Positions 1 through 6,880 of a stretch of 37,484 nt of DNA are shown in pieces; the stretch's first letter is position 1; the number at the start of each line of letters is the position of its first letter. This DNA comes from Deltaproteobacteria bacterium (lineage in GTDB: Bacteria > Desulfobacterota > Desulfarculia > Adiutricales > Adiutricaceae): NCBI GenBank assembly GCA_031264185.1, contig JAISEL010000032.1, positions 1 to 37,484 on the forward strand, written 5' to 3'. Under the pieces are notes generated by a model. That model made no database searches. It was not told where the DNA came from and saw only the letters and a list, made by a program, of their open reading frames with translations. The position numbers and the translations under genes were made by a program.

Positions 1-112
1 TCATAAATTGCTAAAAATCAATTTTATATCTATTTAATACTAAAAATGATTGAATTATGCTTCGGTGAGAAAAATTTTTGACTCGGCCCAAAAAGTTTTT
101 CAGGGACGACTA
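1..112. repeat. Left arm of long inverted repeat
   Basis: This AT-rich stretch is the reverse complement of 37068-37178 with one substitution (left 88/89 area, GGGCCG against GTGCCG) and one single-base length difference in an A/T run. The inner boundary is sharp, since similarity stops at base 112. The outer boundary cannot be seen because the window starts inside the repeat. The two arms flank almost the whole window. No protein family was recognised in it. It could be a MITE or insertion-sequence end, or a longer dispersed repeat at which an assembly broke. Confidence 0.93.
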
Positions 113-129
113 CTTATCCTAAAACGCCT

Positions 130-360
130 ATGTTTAGTTCCAGAAACAGGTATGAGGGCGAATTCGTATTTGACCGGCACACAATTGTCCCTCTTTGGCA
201 AAATCAAACCATTCTCGGCGTTACGTACTCGAGGGATAATCGTCCGGCCAGTTTTCCGGAAAATCAGGTTTGGTATTACACTTTGAGCGGCGATACGCTT
301 GAAATAAAGTATAGCGGCGATTTATTGTTTATTTTAGGAGTCTATAAAAAAATTCATTAA
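130..360 (+). CDS. Small unrecognised ORF, possibly a gene fragment
   Basis: This 76-codon ORF begins just inside the inverted repeat, and the same frame is open upstream into the repeat. The predicted protein alternates polar and aromatic residues (a Trp-Tyr-Tyr-Thr-Leu-Ser-Gly-Asp-Thr-Leu segment), which suggests beta strands of a small lipocalin-like or META-like fold, but no family is recognised. There is no convincing ribosome-binding site before the ATG. It may be the C-terminal end of a gene cut by the repeat, or chance. Confidence 0.25.
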   Translation: MFSSRNRYEGEFVFDRHTIVPLWQNQTILGVTYSRDNRPASFPENQVWYYTLSGDTLEIKYSGDLLFILGVYKKIH

Positions 361-879
361 GGCCATCAGATAGAATCAGCGCCTTTCGCCTCTAAATCTG
401 ATCATATTTAGTTATACTATTTAATGTTAGTTATGTAATTAAGTTCAATAGTGACAAATAAATACTGACAACTATTTATTTTCAAGTTTAATTGCGCACA
501 GTTGGAAGACGACCTTACGCAGCGGGGAGAAATTTCCGCCCGGCAGCTTTCTGCTCTGTTCAGGCAGCAATTTGTTATTAAATTAATATATTTTATATCA
601 AATAATATTATACATTGTCAATGCGCTAAAATTATAAAAATACTTAATACATACAAATTAGTTTCAATTATATTAATTATTTTACTGTTCTTATCACGAA
701 ACTTTCTAACCTGTCATAAGGTCAGCTAAGGGGTTATTTAGCCCATTGACCCCAGCTTTGATGACTGGGAGTTGAGGAGACCAAAACTGAATCAGACCGG
801 CCCTACTGTATCACAAGACCTCCAACCGAACAGGTCATCAGAGGCGCCGGCTGAACAGTTACTGAATTAAAAAAAATCC
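361..879. other. AT-rich intergenic stretch without a recognisable gene
   Basis: About 520 bases, strongly AT-rich between roughly 400 and 720. Only short ORFs occur (for example 502-729), without a Shine-Dalgarno sequence or recognisable protein features. The composition differs sharply from the aroF side and resembles the right edge of the window near the other repeat arm. Confidence 0.6.
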
Positions 880-908
880 TTGACATCATCAAAACCCCGG
901 CTTATACT
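880..908 (+). promoter_or_regulatory. Sigma70-type promoter of the aroF-pheA leader
   Basis: A perfect -35 box TTGACA (880-885) is followed after exactly 17 bases by TATACT (903-908). Transcription would start near 915, giving a leader of about 325 nt before aroF. That leaves room for the leader peptide and attenuator. Confidence 0.85.
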
Positions 909-1021
909 TTGCCTGTTCTTCTTCTGAGTTATAAAACCAGAAGATATAAGTTTAATATGAACCGAATAGTTTTTAATTATTAATATTTTTCGTTCTCTTT
1001 CCCTTTTTAAGGAATAGCCGC

Positions 1022-1159
1022 ATGTCTTTCTCCCGGCCCGCCAATACCCAAACAGCTGAGTGCGCCCGCTGGCGCACCTCTTTAGGCACGGATCTGGGCC
1101 CGGCTTTGGCTCCTTACTTTTACTTTTTTAACTTTAGGGCCAGGGTTTCGCTTGAATAA
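1022..1159 (+). CDS. Leader peptide of the aroF-pheA attenuator (pheL-like)
   Basis: A 45-codon ORF starts at ATG 1022, preceded by AAGGA (1009-1013) at 8-base spacing. Codons 32-38 (1115-1135) read Tyr-Phe-Tyr-Phe-Phe-Asn-Phe, a run of aromatic codons expected to stall a ribosome when charged tRNA-Phe or tRNA-Tyr is scarce. It ends at TAA 1157-1159, just 22 bases before the terminator stem. In known phe and trp operons, such peptides are sensors for transcription attenuation and have no other function. The position between promoter and terminator, upstream of genes that make phenylalanine precursors, supports this. Its sequence is otherwise unlike enterobacterial PheL, so the name is by role only. 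Confidence 0.85.
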   Translation: MSFSRPANTQTAECARWRTSLGTDLGPALAPYFYFFNFRARVSLE

Positions 1160-1200
1160 GCCATAGTGAAATAAAATCACCAAAGGCCGCCAGCGAAACC
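1060..1200 (+). promoter_or_regulatory. Antiterminator and pause structures of the attenuator
   Basis: GGTTTCGCT at 1144-1152 is fully complementary to AGCGAAACC at 1192-1200. The latter overlaps the last four bases of the terminator's 5' arm and its loop, so the two structures exclude each other. The 1144-1152 strand lies in the last codons of the leader peptide. A ribosome at the stop codon would cover it (terminator forms). A ribosome stalled on the aromatic codons would leave it free (antiterminator forms). A separate perfect 7-bp hairpin, GTGCGCC/GGCGCAC (1060-1077), contains CGCTGGCG (1067-1074), which can also pair with 1188-1195. The mechanism is inferred; the complementarities are seen. 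Confidence 0.75.
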
Positions 1201-1228
1201 AATAAACCGCTGGCGGCCTTTTTATTTT
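1182..1228 (+). terminator. Attenuator terminator before aroF
   Basis: This is a 14-bp perfect stem (1182-1195 with 1208-1221, GC-rich core GGCCGCCAGCG) with a 12-base loop, followed by TTTTTATTTT. It ends directly before the aroF ribosome-binding site AAGGAGG. A complete intrinsic terminator between a promoter and its structural gene is the hallmark of attenuation. Confidence 0.92.
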
Positions 1229-1240
1229 AAGGAGGAAAAA

Positions 1241-2143
1241 ATGTCCCCGTCCGACGCTTCGGCCCCCATCCCACCGGTCAAACTGCCGGCTTACAAACTG
1301 ACCAGCCGGCTGACCCATCCACAAGATTCAGTCATTCCTCTGGGCGGTTATTCCATAGGAGGGCCGGAATTTATTGTCATGGCCGGTCCCTGCTCGGTGG
1401 AAGCCGATCCCCAGATGCTGGGCACAGCCTGGGATGTCAAAGTGGCCGGAGCCCACATTATCCGGGGCGGGGCCTTTAAACCCAGAAGTTCCCCTTACAG
1501 TTTCCAGGGCCTAGCCGAGGAAGGGCTTAAAATGCTGGCTAAAGCCAGAGAACTGACGGGTCTGTCTATAGTCACCGAGGTCATGGATTCCTCTGAAGTG
1601 GAGCTGGTCGAAGCCTACGCCGACATCCTCCAGGTTGGTGCCAGAAACGCCCAGAATTTTTCTTTACTCAAGCGCCTGGGTCAAGTTAACAAGCCGGTTT
1701 TATTAAAAAGAGGCCTGATGAACACGGTGGAAGAATTTCTGTGCTCGGCCGAGTACATCTTAGCCGGCGGTAACCCCCAGGTTATCCTGTGTGAACGGGG
1801 CATCCGGACGTTTGAGACCTCGACAAGAAATACTCTTGATCTGAGTTCTATTCTGGCTATTAAAGAAAGAAGCCATTTACCGGTCATAGTCGATCCCTCC
1901 CACGCCAGCGGCAAAGCCAATTACGTGGCCCCCTTGTCTAAGGCGGCTTTAGCGGTCGGTGCGGACGGACTTATGATCGAAGTTCACTGCGATCCGGCCA
2001 AGGCCCTGTGCGACGGCGAAGAATCTATGACCCCGGACCAGTTCAAAGATCTTATGGAAAATCTAAGAGATCTGGCTCCCTACTTCGGACGACAGATATC
2101 CACAGCCGCTTCGGTTACCGCCCGAACGGCCGATGGCCTGTGA
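1241..2143 (+). CDS. aroF: 3-deoxy-7-phosphoheptulonate synthase (DAHP synthase)
   Basis: It condenses phosphoenolpyruvate and erythrose 4-phosphate, the first step of the shikimate pathway, in the cytoplasm. The 300-residue protein is of the KDO8P-synthase-like (type I-beta) class. Visible motifs are Ala-Gly-Pro-Cys-Ser-Val-Glu near residue 48, Gly-Gly-Ala-Phe-Lys-Pro-Arg near 80, Val-Asp-Pro-Ser-His-Ala-Ser-Gly-Lys near 212, and a C-terminal Ile-Glu-Val-His segment. The roughly 45 residues before the barrel are too short for the ACT-like regulatory domain of the Thermotoga enzyme, so feedback control may rest on the upstream attenuator. The ATG has a strong AAGGAGG site at 6-base spacing. 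The pheA start follows eight bases after the stop. Confidence 0.95.
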   Translation: MSPSDASAPIPPVKLPAYKLTSRLTHPQDSVIPLGGYSIGGPEFIVMAGPCSVEADPQMLGTAWDVKVAGAHIIRGGAFKPRSSPYSFQGLAEEGLKMLAKARELTGLSIVTEVMDSSEVELVEAYADILQVGARNAQNFSLLKRLGQVNKPVLLKRGLMNTVEEFLCSAEYILAGGNPQVILCERGIRTFETSTRNTLDLSSILAIKERSHLPVIVDPSHASGKANYVAPLSKAALAVGADGLMIEVHCDPAKALCDGEESMTPDQFKDLMENLRDLAPYFGRQISTAASVTARTADGL

Positions 2144-2151
2144 GACAACCT

Positions 2152-3300
2152 ATGAGTAACGCCCCTGATCCATCGGCTGTTTTAGCTCCCCTGCGCCTGG
2201 AAATTGACCATTTGGACGAAAAGATCCTCGAACTGGTCCAAAAAAGAGCCAGCGCTGCCATTGAACTTGGCAAACTGAAAAAGAAAAGTTCCCTGCCCAT
2301 TATGGATTTAGGCCGGGAGAGAAACGTATTAACCCGCCTGACCAAGAATATCACTCCCGGCCAGGGTCTGGGGCCCGAGGCCGTGGCTGCCGTTTTTACG
2401 GAAATCATCAAAGCCTGCCGGGACGCTCAGGCTCCGACTAAAGTCACGTTTTTAGGGCCGGCCGGAACTTTCAGTCATGCGGCCGCTCTGGAACAGTTCG
2501 GCCGTCTGGCCCATTTTATTCCCGAAGATGATCTGGCTCAGGTTTTTAAGACTGCCGAAGCAGGAGAAGCCGATTTTGCTTTAGTGCCTTTTGAAAACAC
2601 GACTGAGGGGATTGTCGGCCAGACCCTTGACCTGCTGACCCAGACAAGTTTAAAGGTTCAGGCCATGCTCAACCTCAAGGTTAATCTGTCATTAATGAGT
2701 ACCCACGGGGATATAAGCCGCCTTAAAGTCATAAGCTCACATCCCCAGGCTCTGGCCCAGTGCCGCAACTGGCTGGCTCTGAATATGCCGGGAGTGGAAC
2801 TGAGACCGACCGTCTCCACGGCCGCCGGGGCCACTTTAGCCATTAAAGACGATTCCTTTGCCGTGATCGGCCACCCGGCTCTGGCTACGTTTTACAGATT
2901 AAACGTCATGAGCGGCAATTTGGAAGATTATCAGCATAACCAGACCTGCTTTTTAGTCTTAAGCCGCGATGACAGCCAGATAACCGGCAGAGACCGCAGC
3001 TTACTGTGGTTTGCCGCACCCCATAATTCCGGCAGCCTGTATAAATGCCTCCAGCCTTTGGCTGAGGCCGGAGTCAACCTGACCAGACTGCACAGCCGGC
3101 CGGACCCCGGTTCCCCCTGGGAATATCTGTTCTTCCTGGAACTGGAAGGCCATTTTAAAGAAGAAAATGTCATCCAGGCCATTTCAGCTTTAAAGAACGA
3201 GACGGCTAAATGCTGCGTTCTGGGCTCCTATGCTCCGCCGGATGAGCCGTTCCAAAAAGACCCCAATCACTTAGGCAAATCAGCCATTTTTAATAACTGA
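2152..3300 (+). CDS. pheA: Bifunctional chorismate mutase/prephenate dehydratase (P-protein)
   Basis: It converts chorismate to prephenate and then phenylpyruvate, the committed branch to phenylalanine. The chosen start, ATG 2152, gives 382 residues, normal for the family; a longer frame from 2008 would overlap aroF. It has an AroQ-type chorismate mutase helix bundle (about 8-95), a prephenate dehydratase domain starting Phe-Leu-Gly-Pro-Ala-Gly-Thr-Phe-Ser (about 105), and a C-terminal ACT domain (about 285-365). Two signature motifs deviate. The dehydratase Thr-Arg-Phe reads Thr265-Cys266-Phe267, and the ACT Glu-Ser-Arg-Pro reads His314-Ser-Arg-Pro317. The second motif helps bind the feedback inhibitor phenylalanine, so allosteric inhibition may be altered. 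It is translated with aroF; its own Shine-Dalgarno sequence is weak. Confidence 0.94.
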   Translation: MSNAPDPSAVLAPLRLEIDHLDEKILELVQKRASAAIELGKLKKKSSLPIMDLGRERNVLTRLTKNITPGQGLGPEAVAAVFTEIIKACRDAQAPTKVTFLGPAGTFSHAAALEQFGRLAHFIPEDDLAQVFKTAEAGEADFALVPFENTTEGIVGQTLDLLTQTSLKVQAMLNLKVNLSLMSTHGDISRLKVISSHPQALAQCRNWLALNMPGVELRPTVSTAAGATLAIKDDSFAVIGHPALATFYRLNVMSGNLEDYQHNQTCFLVLSRDDSQITGRDRSLLWFAAPHNSGSLYKCLQPLAEAGVNLTRLHSRPDPGSPWEYLFFLELEGHFKEENVIQAISALKNETAKCCVLGSYAPPDEPFQKDPNHLGKSAIFNN

Positions 3301-3305
3301 TCCTG

Positions 3306-3344
3306 AAAAGCCCCGAGGCCGCCCATTGGCCTCGGGGCTTTTTT
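3306..3344 (+). terminator. Intrinsic terminator after pheA
   Basis: A perfect stem AGCCCCGAGGCC (3309-3320) with GGCCTCGGGGCT (3328-3339) has a 7-base loop, extended by AAA/TTT pairs and a run of T. It closes the aroF-pheA unit six bases after the stop codon. Confidence 0.95.
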
Positions 3345-3396
3345 AAGATTAAAATTACAGCAAAATCCGATAGTTATCTACCCGTTAATTATTTTA

Positions 3397-3426
3397 TTAA
3401 GACTCTTTCTCTTCATGTGATATAAT
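3397..3426 (+). promoter_or_regulatory. Putative promoter of the DUF362-polyferredoxin operon
   Basis: TATAAT (3421-3426) is preceded by TGA, an extended -10 of the TGn type. A weak -35, TTAAGA (3397-3402), lies at 18-base spacing. A short hairpin GAGAGC/GCTCTC (3512-3527) follows in the untranslated leader. Confidence 0.6.
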
Positions 3427-3554
3427 TTTCTCCCGGACAAGAATTAAAACCCCTGTCCCTATTATAATCTCCCTAACAATTCTGTTTTTTCCCTTTCCTG
3501 TCCGCTCTGCCGAGAGCTGCGGCTCTCTTTGTTGACTATTCGGAGGACGCCTTT

Positions 3555-4472
3555 ATGAACAGAAGAACATTTATCAAAACCCTGGCCGGAGGAGCCCTGG
3601 CTTTAAGCCTGGAAGCCGGTTTGGGCTCCCTTCCCTCCAGCGCCTTACGGGCCCAGGGTTTTCCGGATCTCGTTGCCACCAGAGGCACAAATCTGACCGC
3701 CATGTTTGACAAAAGCCTGGAAGCCTTAGGCGGCTTAGGCCAGTTTGTCAAAAGCGGTCAGACTGTTCTTGTCAAGCCCAACATGGGCTGGGCTATTGAT
3801 CCGGCCGGCGGGGCTAACACTAATCCGGTTTTAGTCTCCCATATAATAAAAAACGTTTTAAATTTAGGGGCTAAAAAAGTCTACGTTTTTGACAACACCT
3901 GTGACAACTGGAATGACGCTTATCAGGTCTCGGGGCTGGAGAAAGCCGCCACCGAAGCCGGGGCCACAGTCGCTCCGGCCAATTCCACGGGCTATTTCCA
4001 AAAAGTCGACCTGCCCGGAGAAACTACCCTGAAATCCACCCAGTACCATGAACTCTACCTGGAAGCCGATGTTGTTATAAATGTCCCGGTTTTAAAACAT
4101 CACGGCGGAGCCAGAATGACGGCAGCCTTAAAAAACATGATGGGCGCCATTTACGATCGCCGGCCCCTCCACCGAAACGGTCTGGACGAAACTATTCCCG
4201 AACTTATGCTGTACAAAAAACCTAACCTCAATGTTGTTGAGGCCGTCCGGGTGATGATCAGCGGCGGGCCCAGAGGACACGGCGATTCCAGGTACCTGTC
4301 AAGTCAGATGATGATTGTCTCGCCCGATCCGGTAGCGGCCGATATGGCCTCGGCCAAACTTCTTGAGGCGGCCGGCATTAAGATTCCTGAATATATTGAG
4401 CAGGGCGCCAAGATCGGTCTGGGGGTGGCCGATCTGGAGAAATTAAACATCCAAAGGCTGACTGCCGCCTGA
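3555..4472 (+). CDS. Tat-exported DUF362 domain protein
   Basis: This 305-residue protein begins with a twin-arginine signal (Asn-Arg-Arg-Thr-Phe-Ile-Lys followed by a hydrophobic Ala/Leu/Gly stretch to about residue 35), so it should be folded in the cytoplasm and exported by Tat. The rest matches the DUF362 family (PF04015), with a Val-Lys-Pro-Asn-Met-Gly segment near residue 73 and a Pro-Val-Leu-Lys-His-His motif near 180. DUF362 proteins are often found with ferredoxin domains in anaerobes and their function is not settled. It is followed after 10 bases by a membrane iron-sulfur protein. Its stop codon overlaps that gene's ribosome-binding region, so the two probably act together in electron transfer (inference). 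Confidence 0.85.
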   Translation: MNRRTFIKTLAGGALALSLEAGLGSLPSSALRAQGFPDLVATRGTNLTAMFDKSLEALGGLGQFVKSGQTVLVKPNMGWAIDPAGGANTNPVLVSHIIKNVLNLGAKKVYVFDNTCDNWNDAYQVSGLEKAATEAGATVAPANSTGYFQKVDLPGETTLKSTQYHELYLEADVVINVPVLKHHGGARMTAALKNMMGAIYDRRPLHRNGLDETIPELMLYKKPNLNVVEAVRVMISGGPRGHGDSRYLSSQMMIVSPDPVAADMASAKLLEAAGIKIPEYIEQGAKIGLGVADLEKLNIQRLTAA

Positions 4473-4482
4473 GGAGCCGGTT

Positions 4483-5895
4483 TTGAAGAATAACTGTCGG
4501 CGGGTTCCAGCCTGGACCCGCCGTTTTATTGCCTATGCCCTGCTACTGCTTCTGGCGGCGGCTTTCCTCTACCCCATACCCCTGGATGCTGTCCTCCATA
4601 CTCTGCCGAAATTTCAGTTCGGCCAGCTGATTGCGGCTTTAATTTCTGACGGGCAGGGAGAATTAATTGCCATTCTTCTTATTATGGCCCTTTTGACCGT
4701 CATTTTCGGCCGTTATTTCTGCGCCTGCCTCTGTCCTTTAGGAGCCCTGATGGATCTGACGAGCCGGATTCGGGCCGTTTTTTCCAAACAGGCCTTCGCC
4801 TATAAACCTGACTCCCGCTTCCGGGCTCTGGTCCCGATCCTGTCCCTTGTTCTTCTGTGGGCCGGTCTTAATCTGCCTTTCGGACTTTTGGAACCCTACA
4901 GTCTTTTTGTGGCCAAAAGTGTTTTCTACTCCGGACCCAACCTGATCATTTTTCTGGTCATAATTCTGGCCGCCGTCTCGGGCCGGGCATTCTGCAACTG
5001 CCTGTGTCCGACCGGTTTTATCTTAAAACTCCTGGCCAAAAATTCGAAATTTCACCTTACATTTAAAGATAGCTGCTTAAAATGCGGCGCCTGCAGCCGA
5101 ATTTGCCGGGCTTCGTGTCTGGACGGAAAAAATAAAAACCTGGACAAAGGACGGTGTGTTCTTTGTCTGGACTGTTTAGCCGTCTGTCCCAGAGATTCTC
5201 TGGCCTGGGGAGAGGCCGCCTCGGCCGCGCAACTGCCGAACCGCCGGCCTTTTTTAAAACAGGCCGCCCTGAGCCTTCTGGCTGCGGGCTCTTATCTGAC
5301 CCCGGAGGCCTTAAGGGCCAAAACCCTGGCCCAGCCGCCTCTGGCTCCGATTCTTCCGCCGGGGGCTTTATCTCTGGCTCACCTAAACGCCCACTGCAGC
5401 CTGTGCCACAGCTGTGTCCGGGTTTGCCCTAATGAGGCTTTAGTCCCCAGCGGAGCCGAAAGTCCGGCCTTGTGGGACAGGCCTGTTTTGGATCCTTATC
5501 AGGGATTCTGCCAGTACGACTGCACTTTATGTACGGAAATCTGTCCCACCGGGGCTTTGGTAGCTCTATCCAAAGAAGAAAAGCACCAAGCCAGAGTCGG
5601 CCTCGTGTTCTTCGAAAGGGAGGAATGTGTGGTTGTTAGAAACCGGACGAGCTGCGGGGCCTGCGCCGAACTCTGCCCGACAGGAGCGGTCCGCATGGCT
5701 CAGGGGCTGTCCGGAGACGAAGAGCCGGTTATCAGCGAAAACTACTGCATCGGCTGCGGAGCCTGTCAACAGGCTTGTCCGGTCCGGCCGACCAGCGCCA
5801 TCCGGGTAAACGGGATATTTATCCAGCAAACCGCCGCCCGGCCGGTAATAGTCGAAACCGAAGATCTGACTTTAACCGATGATTTTCCATTTTAA
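4483..5895 (+). CDS. NapH/NapG-type membrane polyferredoxin fusion
   Basis: This 470-residue protein starts at TTG, with GAGGAG (4471-4476) at 6-base spacing. The N-terminal half has about four membrane helices and two Cys-x-Cys-x-x-x-Cys-Pro-like motifs (Phe-Cys-Ala-Cys-Leu-Cys-Pro and Phe-Cys-Asn-Cys-Leu-Cys-Pro), as in NapH/CcoG proteins. Two ferredoxin clusters follow (Cys-Leu-Lys-Cys-Gly-Ala-Cys and Cys-Val-Leu-Cys-Leu-Asp-Cys). At Arg254-Arg255 an internal Arg-Arg-Pro-Phe-Leu-Lys with a hydrophobic stretch resembles a Tat signal. After it come about four more Cys-rich clusters like NapG/MauM. It looks like a NapH-NapG fusion passing electrons between quinol and a soluble partner, possibly the DUF362 protein. 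No nap, nos or mau genes are nearby. Confidence 0.85.
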   Translation: MKNNCRRVPAWTRRFIAYALLLLLAAAFLYPIPLDAVLHTLPKFQFGQLIAALISDGQGELIAILLIMALLTVIFGRYFCACLCPLGALMDLTSRIRAVFSKQAFAYKPDSRFRALVPILSLVLLWAGLNLPFGLLEPYSLFVAKSVFYSGPNLIIFLVIILAAVSGRAFCNCLCPTGFILKLLAKNSKFHLTFKDSCLKCGACSRICRASCLDGKNKNLDKGRCVLCLDCLAVCPRDSLAWGEAASAAQLPNRRPFLKQAALSLLAAGSYLTPEALRAKTLAQPPLAPILPPGALSLAHLNAHCSLCHSCVRVCPNEALVPSGAESPALWDRPVLDPYQGFCQYDCTLCTEICPTGALVALSKEEKHQARVGLVFFEREECVVVRNRTSCGACAELCPTGAVRMAQGLSGDEEPVISENYCIGCGACQQACPVRPTSAIRVNGIFIQQTAARPVIVETEDLTLTDDFPF

Positions 5896-6373
5896 GAACC
5901 TTAACATATCTCCAGCCTAAAGTCGGGGGATTCTCACAAAACCAGAGTATGACTATCAATATAAATATTAACCCGGCGGATAATTATGATAATCTATTTC
6001 TTCATTGATTTTACCTTATGATGATTTGTTTGTATCAAAATTATCCGCCGGGGTAATAACATTGATTATGCTGCCTGCGTGGCTGAAGAGCGGTATATTG
6101 GCAGCGGCGCCCCGAAAGAGCCAGCCAAACAGTACTTCAGTCTCGCCTGGAACAGGCTGGACTGGGGTGGAATTTAGAATCTGCTCGATACATACTCTCA
6201 TTGATGTATAAACTGAAAGCGGCCTTTGGGAAAGAGACGCTGCGGAACCTGTCCTCCGGCTTTATCAAAAAAAGGGGCCGGGGAAATCATCGGCCTCTTA
6301 TTAGGGCCTAGTCCTTGGCGGCAAGGTCACAGATTTTTGAATATCTGACAGGGTAATCAATAAAGGAAAAAAT
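5896..6373. other. Non-coding stretch with a remnant-like segment
   Basis: About 480 bases lie between the convergent polyferredoxin and ogt genes. No intact gene is present. Stretches around 6070-6180 and 6205-6310 read as short protein-like pieces interrupted by stops, which may be decayed coding DNA, but no family could be named. An inverted repeat lies at 5972-6052. Confidence 0.5.
5972..6052. repeat. 20-bp inverted repeat with 41-base spacer
   Basis: CCCGGCGGATAATTATGATA (5972-5991) is the reverse complement of 6033-6052 with one mismatch. The spacer is AT-rich. There is no T-tract as in an intrinsic terminator. It could be the ends of a small mobile element remnant or a hairpin at the 3' end of the polyferredoxin transcript. 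Confidence 0.7.
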
Positions 6374-6880
6374 TTAGGTACACCCCCAAACCGAGCCCTC
6401 CAGCGACAGGAGGGCTTTTTTCCGGTCCAAACCGCCGGCGTAGCCCGTGAGAGAACCGTCGGCCCCCACAACTCGGTGGCAGGGAATTAATATGGATATG
6501 GGATTATGGCCGACCGCCCCGCCCACAGCTCTGGCCCCGGCGCTTTTATTCCTGACCAGATTTTGGGCAATCTGGCCGTAAGTCCTGGTCTGACCGTAAG
6601 GAATCTTGGTCAGTTCGGCCCAGACCTCTTCCTGAAAGGCCGTGCCCTGCGGTTTTAGCTTTAGGGAGACCTTAGGCTTACGTCCGTCAAAATAGCTGTC
6701 CAGCCATTCTTTTACTTTATCGGCCATCTTACCATTATCAGTTTCCGGCCACGTCTCAGGCCGGGGAAAATACTTCTGGCCGTAAAACCAGAGGCCGGCT
6801 AAACTGTCCCGGTCCATTACGGCCAAAAGAGGTCCTAAAGGCGATTCCACGGTCAGCCTGGTTAAGCCAGTCCGGTTCAT
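6374..6880 (-). CDS. ogt: Methylated-DNA--protein-cysteine S-methyltransferase
   Basis: This suicide repair enzyme takes alkyl groups from O6-alkylguanine onto its own cysteine. The 168-residue protein has the family active site Ile-Pro-Cys-His-Arg-Val-Val near residue 133. The preceding winged-helix DNA-binding part includes Pro-Tyr-Gly-Gln-Thr-Arg-Thr-Tyr-Gly-Gln-Ile-Ala, and the Gly-Gly-Leu-Asp-Arg-Lys-Lys-Ala-Leu-Leu tail is present. It has no Ada-type activator domain, so it is of the Ogt/MGMT type. The start overlaps the stop of the TSCPD gene by ATGA, so the two are translationally coupled. Confidence 0.95.
   Translation of the reverse strand: MNRTGLTRLTVESPLGPLLAVMDRDSLAGLWFYGQKYFPRPETWPETDNGKMADKVKEWLDSYFDGRKPKVSLKLKPQGTAFQEEVWAELTKIPYGQTRTYGQIAQNLVRNKSAGARAVGGAVGHNPISILIPCHRVVGADGSLTGYAGGLDRKKALLSLEGSVWGCT
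6394..6421 (+). terminator. Plus-strand intrinsic terminator inside the ogt 3' end
   Basis: AGCCCTCC (6394-6401) pairs with GGAGGGCT (6409-6416) across a 7-base loop and is followed by six T on the plus strand. It lies within the last codons of the minus-strand ogt gene. It could stop plus-strand transcripts from the 3555-5895 operon before they run far antisense through ogt. Confidence 0.7.

Noticed and set aside
1082-1324. Minus-strand open frame of 80 codons over the aroF leader
   Set aside because: It is antisense to the leader peptide and attenuator, has no ribosome-binding site and ends inside the terminator region's complement; it is a shadow.
2008-2151. 48-codon N-terminal extension of pheA
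   Set aside because: It lies wholly inside aroF in another frame, is Arg/Ser-rich without family similarity, and the ATG at 2152 gives the normal family length.
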